From positions 186,001-250,000 of the forward strand of contig NZ_JSVU01000005.1 in the NCBI RefSeq assembly GCF_000952855.1: a stretch of DNA of 64,000 nt, in the 5' to 3' direction. Positions 8,098 through 15,388 of the stretch are shown here, in pieces (positions within the stretch are counted from its first letter, which is position 1; every line of letters starts with the position of its first letter). The stretch is from Aequorivita vladivostokensis (GTDB taxonomy: Bacteria; Bacteroidota; Bacteroidia; Flavobacteriales; Flavobacteriaceae). Position numbers and translations under genes: made by a program. Below the pieces are notes generated by a model. The model searched no databases and was not told the DNA's origin. It saw only the letters and a program-made list of their open reading frames with translations.

Positions 8098-8113
8098 GAG
8101 TGCAGAGTTATGA
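8086..8113. repeat. 7-bp word array across the deaminase-dehydrogenase junction
   Basis: Four adjacent 7-bp units (two exact GTTAAGA, then GTGCAGA and GTTATGA) cover the last codons and stop of the deaminase gene and the ATG of the next gene at 8110. Confidence 0.7.
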
Positions 8114-9567
8114 GTGAAATGCAGAAAATCCTAAACTACATAAACGGCGAATACATAGAACCGCTTTCCAAAAAATGGTTGGATAATTACAATCCTTCCA
8201 ATGGCGAAGTGTATTCGCAGATAGCAAATTCAAATACTGAAGATATTGAAAATGCCTATCAAGCTGCAAAATATGCTTTTCCAAAATGGAGCAATACAAC
8301 AATTGACGAGCGCAGCAGAATTCTTCTAAAAATCGCCGATTTAATTGACGAAAAATTAATGGAATTGGCTGAAGCCGAAGCAAAGGACAATGGCAAACCT
8401 TTGAGTTTGGCGTTGGCTGTTGATATTCCGAGAGCTTCTGCAAACTTCCGTTTTTTTGGGAATGCAATCACCCAGTTTTCAAGTGAAGCCCACGAGAGTG
8501 TGGGGTTGAATACGATGAATTTTACCTTGCGCCAGCCACTCGGCGTTGTGGGTTGTATTTCGCCGTGGAACCTTCCGTTATATTTATTTACTTGGAAAAT
8601 CGCCCCGGCAATCTCCGCTGGAAACTGCGTTATTGCAAAACCCAGTGAGGTAACCCCTATGACGGCTTTTCTTTTAGGTGAAATATGCTCCGAAGCTGGT
8701 TTGCCAAAAGGAGTTTTAAATATTGTTCACGGCACGGGACCTTCCACAGGGCAAGCGATTGTGGAGCATAAAAACATTAAAGCAATTTCGTTTACAGGTG
8801 GAACCAAAACCGGTGAACACATTGCCCGAACCGCAGCGCCAATGTTCAAAAAACTTTCTTTGGAACTCGGTGGAAAAAACCCAAACCTCATCTTTGCCGA
8901 TTGCAATTATGAAAAAATGCTGGAAGTAACAGTGCGTTCCTCCTTCGCAAACCAAGGCCAAATTTGCCTTTGCGGCAGCAGGATTTTTGTTGAAAAACCG
9001 ATTTACGAAAAATTCAAAAAAGATTTTGTTGAAAAAGTAAAACAACTAAAAATCGGGAATCCGTTTGATGCCGAAACCAATTTGGGCGCTTTGGTTTCCA
9101 AACCACATTTGGAAAAAGTGGAATCGTACATAAAACTCGCCGAAAAAGAAGGCGGAAAAATCCTTTGCGGTGGAAACAGAGTAAGCGTAAAAGGTTTTGA
9201 AAACGGCTATTATTTAGAACCAACAGTTATCGAGGTATTTGATGACCAATGCCGCGTAAACCAAGAAGAAATCTTCGGTCCCGTGGTTACATTAATGCCT
9301 TTTGAAACTGAAGAAGAAGCTTTACAAATGGCTAACTCCGTAAAATATGGATTGTCATCAACCCTTTGGACTTCAGATTTGAACCGCACGATGCGCATTT
9401 CAAAAGAAATTGAAGCGGGCATTGTTTGGGTAAACACTTGGCTAAACCGTGATTTACGCACGCCTTTCGGCGGAATGAAAGACAGTGGCGTGGGTCGCGA
9501 AGGCGGTTTTGAAGCACTTCGATTTTTTACGGAGGCGAAGAATGTTTGTATTAGGTATGAGGGATGA
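8110..9567 (+). CDS. 2-aminomuconate 6-semialdehyde dehydrogenase (ALDH8-like)
   Basis: A 485-residue NAD-dependent aldehyde dehydrogenase. The catalytic cysteine is in NQGQICLCGSRIF (about residue 287), the general-base glutamate in LELGGKNPN (about 253), and the NAD-binding loop in SFTGGTKTGEH. Closest in type to 2-hydroxymuconic or 2-aminomuconic semialdehyde dehydrogenases. Its place between the deaminase and ACMS decarboxylase genes favours the aminomuconate substrate. The product, 2-aminomuconate, is the substrate of the preceding RidA protein. Start at 8110 is 12 bases after the deaminase stop, inside a 7-bp repeat array. Confidence 0.9.
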   Translation: MSEMQKILNYINGEYIEPLSKKWLDNYNPSNGEVYSQIANSNTEDIENAYQAAKYAFPKWSNTTIDERSRILLKIADLIDEKLMELAEAEAKDNGKPLSLALAVDIPRASANFRFFGNAITQFSSEAHESVGLNTMNFTLRQPLGVVGCISPWNLPLYLFTWKIAPAISAGNCVIAKPSEVTPMTAFLLGEICSEAGLPKGVLNIVHGTGPSTGQAIVEHKNIKAISFTGGTKTGEHIARTAAPMFKKLSLELGGKNPNLIFADCNYEKMLEVTVRSSFANQGQICLCGSRIFVEKPIYEKFKKDFVEKVKQLKIGNPFDAETNLGALVSKPHLEKVESYIKLAEKEGGKILCGGNRVSVKGFENGYYLEPTVIEVFDDQCRVNQEEIFGPVVTLMPFETEEEALQMANSVKYGLSSTLWTSDLNRTMRISKEIEAGIVWVNTWLNRDLRTPFGGMKDSGVGREGGFEALRFFTEAKNVCIRYEG

Positions 9568-9578
9568 GGAATAAAAAT

Positions 9579-9620
9579 ATTGAGAATTGAGAATTAAGAA
9601 TTGAACATTGAATATTGACT
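9579..9620. repeat. Six tandem 7-bp units directly before the SDR start codon
   Basis: Exactly 42 bases made of six units of the form ATTgAnN (two exact ATTGAGA first, ATTGACT last) end at the base before the ATG at 9621. The array fills nearly all of the 53-base spacer. Confidence 0.85.
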
Positions 9621-10406
9621 ATGAATTTAGACTTAACAGATAAAAACGCCCTAGTTTGCGGAAGCACCGCTGGCATTGGAAAAGCAACCGCTATTCAATT
9701 GGCAAAACTTGGGGCGACCGTAACTTTGGTTGCCCGCGATGAAGCAAAATTAAAAGATACTTTGATTGACCTTCCTTTTGAAAAAGGCCAAAAACACAAC
9801 TATTTTGTGGCGGATTTTACCAATCCGAAACAGGTAAAGGAAAAGGCCGAGCTGGCCGCTTCCAACAAAACATTTCATATTTTGGTAAACAACACGGGCG
9901 GCCCAAAAGGCGGTCCCATCGTTTCCGCGGAAACCGAGGAATTTGAAAAAGCATTCTCAATGCACGTAATTTGCAACCAGATTTTGGTACAGGCGCTCGT
10001 CCCCGGCATGAAGGAAGCTGATTACGGCAGAATTATCAATGTCATTTCCACTTCGGTAAAACAGCCTATCGACGGGCTGGGCGTGAGCAATACCATTCGC
10101 GGCGCGGTTGCAAGTTGGAGCAAAACTCTGGCGAATGAGTTGGGCCAATTCGGGATAACGGTGAACAACGTTTTGCCAGGTTTTACAGCTACTGACCGGT
10201 TGGATGACATTGTTGGAAATGCTGCAAAACGCATGAATAAAACCGAAAAAGAGGCCTGTGAGTTTATGAAAAGTCTTGTTCCGGCAAGGCGTTTCGCCCA
10301 ACCGGGTGAAATTGCAAATGCTGTTGCATTTTTGGCCAGTGAAGCCGCGAGCTACATCAACGGAATAAACCTTCCAGTAGATGGTGGACGCACTAAAAGT
10401 TTGTAA
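9621..10406 (+). CDS. Short-chain dehydrogenase/reductase of the kynurenine cluster
   Basis: A 261-residue classical SDR. The cofactor motif reads GSTAGIGKATA (residues about 13-23) and LVNNTGGPKGG replaces the usual NNAG. The catalytic segment is odd: after NVISTSVKQPIDGLGVSN the tyrosine of the standard YxxxK is not present at the expected place, while SWSKTLANELGQFGI gives the lysine-like region. Reduced or altered catalysis is therefore possible. SDRs of this kind occur in other flavobacterial kynurenine clusters, but their substrate is not established. The ATG at 9621 is taken; a TTG two codons upstream lies inside the 7-bp repeat array. Confidence 0.85.
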   Translation: MNLDLTDKNALVCGSTAGIGKATAIQLAKLGATVTLVARDEAKLKDTLIDLPFEKGQKHNYFVADFTNPKQVKEKAELAASNKTFHILVNNTGGPKGGPIVSAETEEFEKAFSMHVICNQILVQALVPGMKEADYGRIINVISTSVKQPIDGLGVSNTIRGAVASWSKTLANELGQFGITVNNVLPGFTATDRLDDIVGNAAKRMNKTEKEACEFMKSLVPARRFAQPGEIANAVAFLASEAASYINGINLPVDGGRTKSL

Positions 10407-10430
10407 CTTTAGCATTCTTTAAATTTTCTT

Positions 10431-11516
10431 ATGAAACGAAAACTCCGCATCAACGGTCACTCACACCTTCTTCCCTATCCCGAGGAAATTCCGCAGTTTA
10501 TGCAGGATAAAGGAATTTTTTGGGTAGATAAGGACCGAAAATTTATGCTCCAAAAAGATTGGAGCCGCCCCGTTACCGATTCCAGTTTCTTTTTGAATGA
10601 AAAACTGGAATGGATGGAGCGTTTCAAAATAGACCACGCCGTGGTTTTAAACCTTTCCCAACTTTACGGAAACGGGCTGCGCGTGGAAGAAATGAAGCAG
10701 GCATTGCGTTTTCAGAATGATTTCAACGCAAAGGTACAGCACGACCATCCATCAAAATTTACCTGCGGTTTTGTGGTACATCCCGGTCTGATCAAAGGGG
10801 CAATGTGGGAAATGGAGCGCTGTGTGGAAGAACTTGGTCTGCAATTGCTGTGCCTACCCACGCATTATATGGATACCATTGGTACGTGGCGCTGCATTTT
10901 TGACGAGGAGAACGAGCCTATTTTTGAACTCGCTTCAAAATATAATCTCGCTGTAGAAATCCATCCCTACGATGGCGAAAAATTTATAAAACTTGAAAAC
11001 ACGGCTTGGCGTTTTCACCTTATCTGGATGCTCGCGCAGTGTGCGGATGCCTATCATTTTTTAACACTGAACGGTTATGCAGATAAATATCCCGGAATGC
11101 GCACCTGTTTTGCCCACGGCGGCCAGTTGGCACAGATAAATTTGGGAAGAAGAATCCAAGGCTTTGACGGTCGACCCGATCTTTTTGAAGGAAAAACGCA
11201 TCCCCGGAAAGCTGTTGGCCACAAAAATATTTTCTTTGATACCTTGGTCCACGATACGGGTTCCCTGGAATTGTTGGTAAGAAATCAGGGAGCCAAACAG
11301 GTTTTGGTGGGGCTGGATGACCCATATCCACTGGGTGAAATGGAGAGCGCCCCCCAATCTTCCTATCCTGGAAAAATTTTGGATCTGGCCTTGGAACGAA
11401 AGATTGTAACCCTCGAAGAAGCCGATGCCATGTGGGAAGACAACGTGATACAATGGCTTTGCGGCGACGACGAAGCTTCCAGACAAAAATTAGTCAAAAG
11501 AATTTTGGGCGAATAA
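10431..11516 (+). CDS. 2-amino-3-carboxymuconate-6-semialdehyde decarboxylase (ACMSD)
   Basis: A 361-residue amidohydrolase-fold decarboxylase that diverts ACMS away from quinolinate and NAD synthesis into catabolism. The HxH metal pair is in INGHSHLLP (residues about 8-13). The distal metal histidines are in EIHPYDG (about 182) and CFAHGGQLAQ (about 228), and the conserved aspartate is in VGLDDPYPLGEME (about 298). All these match the family, and the length is typical. Its substrate needs 3-hydroxyanthranilate dioxygenase, which is not encoded in the window. Its stop codon overlaps the start of the next gene (TAATG). Confidence 0.93.
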   Translation: MKRKLRINGHSHLLPYPEEIPQFMQDKGIFWVDKDRKFMLQKDWSRPVTDSSFFLNEKLEWMERFKIDHAVVLNLSQLYGNGLRVEEMKQALRFQNDFNAKVQHDHPSKFTCGFVVHPGLIKGAMWEMERCVEELGLQLLCLPTHYMDTIGTWRCIFDEENEPIFELASKYNLAVEIHPYDGEKFIKLENTAWRFHLIWMLAQCADAYHFLTLNGYADKYPGMRTCFAHGGQLAQINLGRRIQGFDGRPDLFEGKTHPRKAVGHKNIFFDTLVHDTGSLELLVRNQGAKQVLVGLDDPYPLGEMESAPQSSYPGKILDLALERKIVTLEEADAMWEDNVIQWLCGDDEASRQKLVKRILGE

Positions 11517-12652
11517 TGACCGAAGTAGCCAAGTTTTACATCCTTTCACATATTTGCATCGCCTTTCTTGGCGGAGTTTTGCTGCTCGCGCTTTGGTTCA
11601 ACATCCGCAACCGATTTAGCCAACTTTTAGAGGAGGACGATTCGCAAAAAAGGGTTGACAAAGGTTTGCTCTATTTGAGTTGCGCCATGTTTGTCTGGGT
11701 GCTTTCGGGCTGCTGGATTTATGGGGGCACTGTTTTCAACTACACACAAACCCAAGGTTACAATATTGCTGTAAACCTATTTTCTATCGTCAACAATATG
11801 TTTTTGTTGCTCGCGCTATTTTACTTTTATTATGCGCCGGGTTTTATTTATCACAACAAAAAAAACATCAAAAAAATTATTGCGGTCATCATTTTAACCT
11901 CAATTCTCACCTTCGTGTTGCCCTTTGTTTTGAACGAAAATAATATCGTGAAAAACATACGCATAAGCGGAATTCCAGATTTGTCGCTTTCTGCCTTTTT
12001 GTGTTATTTACTAGGCGTTTCCTTCTATAGAACCTTTGCCTATCGCGGGTTGAAAGTGATTGGCGTCATTTCGATTTTGGTGATAGTTTTAATTTTCGTT
12101 TCCCAGATTTCTGAAGTTTTCCTAACCTTCGGAAATGATTTTAGCAACAATTTCATCAAAATCATTGCAAAGACTTCTTTGATTTCTATCTTTTTGGTGT
12201 TGGCGACAACTTGGGTTATTCGGCTTGCGAGTACTCCAAAACCGAATGAAATTACAATCCATTTTTTGGATTGGAGTTTGGTAAAATTGAATATTCCCAC
12301 CAAAAACATTTACGACCAAACCATCGATTTCGGTTCCAAAACCACGCAGTATAAAAATCTGCTGAAATTTGCCATCCGAAGAAAGTTTGCTGAAGGCGAT
12401 TCGCAAACCATTCCAGTAAATCTTGGTGGTGAAATAAAAAACCAAACCTATCTCACCCGAATTATCGAAAACATCAACGATATTCTTCAATTGGACGATT
12501 CGCAAAAGCTCGACCGTCGCGACCTTTTTACCTTTATTGGCGAGAGCAAATACCGTTTGCGAATTGTTCCGAATAACATTTCAATCGACAAAAGACTGCT
12601 GGAGGAATTCTCAGAAAGCGCCGAAAACAAAGACTATAAAGCGTTTTTGTAA
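11516..12652 (+). CDS. Polytopic membrane protein coupled to the ACMSD gene
   Basis: A 378-residue protein whose ATG shares one base with the preceding stop codon, so it is probably translationally coupled. The first about 230 residues hold seven likely membrane helices (for example around YILSHICIAFLGGVLLLAL, LLYLSCAMFVWVLSG and IIAVIILTSILTFVL). The C-terminal about 140 residues are soluble and basic (NEITIHFLDWSLVKLNIPTK onward). The layout resembles a seven-helix sensor or regulator with a cytoplasmic domain, but no known output domain is recognisable. Overlap with the kynurenine operon suggests a role in sensing or uptake linked to it; this is inference. Confidence 0.8.
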   Translation: MTEVAKFYILSHICIAFLGGVLLLALWFNIRNRFSQLLEEDDSQKRVDKGLLYLSCAMFVWVLSGCWIYGGTVFNYTQTQGYNIAVNLFSIVNNMFLLLALFYFYYAPGFIYHNKKNIKKIIAVIILTSILTFVLPFVLNENNIVKNIRISGIPDLSLSAFLCYLLGVSFYRTFAYRGLKVIGVISILVIVLIFVSQISEVFLTFGNDFSNNFIKIIAKTSLISIFLVLATTWVIRLASTPKPNEITIHFLDWSLVKLNIPTKNIYDQTIDFGSKTTQYKNLLKFAIRRKFAEGDSQTIPVNLGGEIKNQTYLTRIIENINDILQLDDSQKLDRRDLFTFIGESKYRLRIVPNNISIDKRLLEEFSESAENKDYKAFL

Positions 12653-12769
12653 CTCATTGTAACCGCATTCACAATTAATCACATTCCGCTATTTTTTGGT
12701 ATAATTTGAAACTGCGAAAGTTTCCGCTTACAATCCGTTCTACATTCGTCCAAACTTAAATTTTCAGTT

Positions 12770-14326
12770 ATGGGCAATGTAATCTCCGAGGCGGAACAAC
12801 CGCAACTTTTCGGCCATCCAAAAGGACTTCTTTATCTATTTTTTGCAGAATTGTGGGAGCGCTTTTCCTTTTACGGAATGCGCGCCCTGCTCGTGCTTTA
12901 TATGACGAAACATTTGCTATATGACGACGATATGGCTTTCGGGGTTTATGCGGCTTATATGTCTTTGGTTTATGTAACGCCGATGATTGGCGGGATTTTG
13001 GCCGATAGAATTTTGGGCTATCGAAAAGCAATTATCCTCGGCGGTATTTTGATGGTTTTTGGGCATTTTTTCCTTTCTATTGAAATGCCCGTTTTCTTTT
13101 ATGGCTCCCTCGGATTGATTATTGTTGGGAATGGATTTTTCAAACCAAATATTTCCTCATTTGTAGGCGAATTGTATGCCCAGGGCGATGCGCGGCGCGA
13201 TTCGGGCTTCACAATTTTTTACCTCGGAATAAATTTGGGCGCAGCCATCGCGCCGCTTTTATGCGCATGGTTTGCCATTGCATACGGTTGGCATTACGGC
13301 TTTGTTTTGGCGGGAATTGGCATGGTTACCGGACTTTTGGTTTTTAAAAGTGGGTTGAAAAATAATGTCTTCGGAAATAAGGGCCATGTGCCAAATCAGC
13401 AGCTTTACGAGCGTAAAAAATTGGGGTTAAATCGCGGGAAATGGATTGTTTTGGCTTCCATCGCTTCGGTTGGGGTTTTTGCGACGCTTGTCCGTTTTAA
13501 TGAATTTGAAGGGTATTTGGTGTGGATTGTTTCAGCGTTTTTGGTTTTTTACATTGGGTATATTCTTACAAAAGTGACTTCAAGGGAAAGAAAACGATTG
13601 CTCGTGGCCGTTTACTTCACCATTTTATACACCCTTTTTGCAGCAATTTTTGAACAGGCCGGAAGTTCGCTGACGCTTTTTGCCGATAGAAATGTAAATC
13701 TGGTTTGGATGGACGCCGCTGGAACCAATAGTATCAATGCAGGGTTCATCATACTTTTCGCCATCCCGTTTTCGATGCTTTGGACTTTTTTAAGCCAAAG
13801 AAAAATCAATCCAAATTCGCCCGTAAAGTTTGGTTTGGGATTGCTGTTTCTCGGTCTCGGTTTTATCGTTTTCGCCCTTTCGGCCCACAGCGTTGACGAT
13901 TTTGCGAGAACCTCGATGAGCTATTTGGTAATCGGTTACATGGTTTTGACCGTTGGGGAACTCTTCCTCTCGCCTATCGGGCTTTCAAAAATGACGGAGC
14001 TTTCGCCCATAAAATACGTAGCTTTCATTATGGGCGTGTGGTTTTCCGCTAATTTTTACGGACACTTTTTCGCAGGAAAAATTGCGAAACTCACCACAGT
14101 TTCCAATGGAAATTCAAACGTTTTTTCAGAAGGATTCTTCGGAAATATTACAAAATACATCACCGGATTATCGCCGCAGATAGCTTCGGGGCAAAGCGAT
14201 GCGTTTCAGCAGTTGTTTTCTTACGTTTCGGTATATGCAAGTTTTGGCGTAATTAGCGTGGTTGTTGGTATATTTGCAATACTTATTTCGCCAATTGTCA
14301 AAAAAATGATGGGCGGCATTCACTAA
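12770..14326 (+). CDS. POT-family proton-coupled oligopeptide transporter
   Basis: A 518-residue major-facilitator protein of the PTR2/POT family, which imports di- and tripeptides with protons. The hallmark helix-1 motif ELWERFSFYGMRALLVLYM (ExxERFxYY type) is at about residue 26, followed by GGILADRILGYRK between helices 2 and 3 and GNGFFKPNISS in helix 4. More than twelve hydrophobic segments run to the end, as in bacterial Dtp proteins. It starts 117 bases after the kynurenine membrane protein and is followed after 10 bases by an O-methyltransferase gene, so those two are probably an operon. Confidence 0.92.
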   Translation: MGNVISEAEQPQLFGHPKGLLYLFFAELWERFSFYGMRALLVLYMTKHLLYDDDMAFGVYAAYMSLVYVTPMIGGILADRILGYRKAIILGGILMVFGHFFLSIEMPVFFYGSLGLIIVGNGFFKPNISSFVGELYAQGDARRDSGFTIFYLGINLGAAIAPLLCAWFAIAYGWHYGFVLAGIGMVTGLLVFKSGLKNNVFGNKGHVPNQQLYERKKLGLNRGKWIVLASIASVGVFATLVRFNEFEGYLVWIVSAFLVFYIGYILTKVTSRERKRLLVAVYFTILYTLFAAIFEQAGSSLTLFADRNVNLVWMDAAGTNSINAGFIILFAIPFSMLWTFLSQRKINPNSPVKFGLGLLFLGLGFIVFALSAHSVDDFARTSMSYLVIGYMVLTVGELFLSPIGLSKMTELSPIKYVAFIMGVWFSANFYGHFFAGKIAKLTTVSNGNSNVFSEGFFGNITKYITGLSPQIASGQSDAFQQLFSYVSVYASFGVISVVVGIFAILISPIVKKMMGGIH

Positions 14327-14336
14327 AAATTTCAAA

Positions 14337-14978
14337 ATGGATTTTCTTCCCGAAAAAATAAACGATTACGTTGAAAAACATTCGCAACCCGAACCCGAAT
14401 TGCTTCAAAGATTGAATCGCGAAACCTGGCAAAAACAGTTGCAGCCGCGGATGCTGAGCGGCCATTTACAGGGTCGCGTTTTGAGCATGCTTTCAAAATT
14501 GATTCGCCCGAAAAATATTTTGGAAATTGGAACCTATACGGGGTATTCCGCACTTTGTTTGGCGGAAGGAATGCAAGAAAATGGGGAACTCCACACCATA
14601 GACATCAACGAGGAATTGTTTGATTTCCAAAGAAAATATTTTAACGAATCGCCTTTCGGGAAACAGATTTTTCAGCATTTGGGAAATGCGTTGAATATTA
14701 TTCCAAAGCTCGAGAAAACCTTCGATTTGGTGTTTATTGATGCCGATAAAAACAATTATCCCAACTATTTGGAAATCATTCTTCCGAAGCTAAAAAAAGG
14801 TTCCGTAATTTTAAGTGATAACGTACTTTGGAGCGGAAAAGTAGTTGAAGAATTAAAGGAAGATGACGAAGACACCAAGGCGCTTCTTCAGTATAATAAA
14901 TTGCTGAATGAACACCCCAAACTGGAAACGGTGATTTTGCCCATCCGCGATGGACTGACCATTTCAAGGGTGATTTAA
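14337..14978 (+). CDS. Class I O-methyltransferase (COMT/CCoAOMT-like)
   Basis: A 213-residue SAM-dependent O-methyltransferase of the caffeoyl-CoA/catechol type (Methyltransf_3). SAM motif I is ILEIGTYTGYSALCLAEGM at about residue 61; the acidic end of strand 2 is TIDINEE; the metal-binding aspartates are in DLVFIDADKNNYPNY (about 130) and ILSDNVLWSGKV. All catalytic features look intact. The natural substrate is unknown, probably a catechol-like compound. The 10-base spacing from the peptide transporter suggests cotranscription. Its stop overlaps the stop of tatA on the other strand by 4 bases. Confidence 0.9.
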   Translation: MDFLPEKINDYVEKHSQPEPELLQRLNRETWQKQLQPRMLSGHLQGRVLSMLSKLIRPKNILEIGTYTGYSALCLAEGMQENGELHTIDINEELFDFQRKYFNESPFGKQIFQHLGNALNIIPKLEKTFDLVFIDADKNNYPNYLEIILPKLKKGSVILSDNVLWSGKVVEELKEDDEDTKALLQYNKLLNEHPKLETVILPIRDGLTISRVI

Positions 14979-15262
14979 AATTTTCGCTTGATAGGGCCAG
15001 TAACCTCATCAACGTCTTCTTTTACTTGGTCTATCTGTTTTTGGACATCTTTGGTAATGTCTAAATCAATCCCTTGTTTTTCGGCGCTCTTGGTTATTTC
15101 AGATTTAATATCGTTGGTGGCATCTTTTACTTGTCGCATAGCCTTGCCCATTCCGCGTGCTATCTCGGGAATTTTGTCTGCGCCAAATACCAATAGCACG
15201 ATGAACAGGATGAAACCTATTTCGGCACCGCTGATAAAAAGAAAGATTGCCTGTGAAATCAT
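14975..15262 (-). CDS. tatA: Sec-independent protein translocase TatA/TatE-type
   Basis: A 95-residue protein with one N-terminal membrane helix (ISGAEIGFILFIVLLVFGADKIPEIA), the conserved FG pair at the hinge, and an amphipathic helix (GMGKAMRQVKDA), followed by a charged tail. This is the TatA layout, forming the pore of the twin-arginine export system; the tail is short for TatB. In the flavobacterial arrangement TatA precedes the M1 peptidase genes. A 7-bp word array lies just upstream of the start. Confidence 0.88.
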   Translation of the reverse strand: MISQAIFLFISGAEIGFILFIVLLVFGADKIPEIARGMGKAMRQVKDATNDIKSEITKSAEKQGIDLDITKDVQKQIDQVKEDVDEVTGPIKRKF

Positions 15263-15273
15263 GGTGCAAATAT

Positions 15274-15301
15274 AGTAATGAGTTATGAGTTACGGGTGAT
15301 G
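15274..15301. repeat. 7-bp word array upstream of tatA
   Basis: Four contiguous 7-bp units (AGTAATG, AGTTATG, AGTTACG, GGTGATG) begin 11 bases upstream of the tatA start on the other strand. Confidence 0.65.
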
Positions 15302-15335
15302 TGCGAGGAGTTTTTCTGAAAATGATAGCATACAA

Positions 15336-15372
15336 AAAACCCTTCCGCAATAAATATTGAAGAAGGGCATTT
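15336..15372 (-). terminator. Terminator of the M1 peptidase gene
   Basis: On the minus strand GCCCTTC pairs with GAAGGGT across an AT-rich loop, followed by six T. It lies 17 bases after the peptidase stop and isolates it from tatA. Confidence 0.7.
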
Positions 15373-15388
15373 TTAGAAATTTTTTTTA

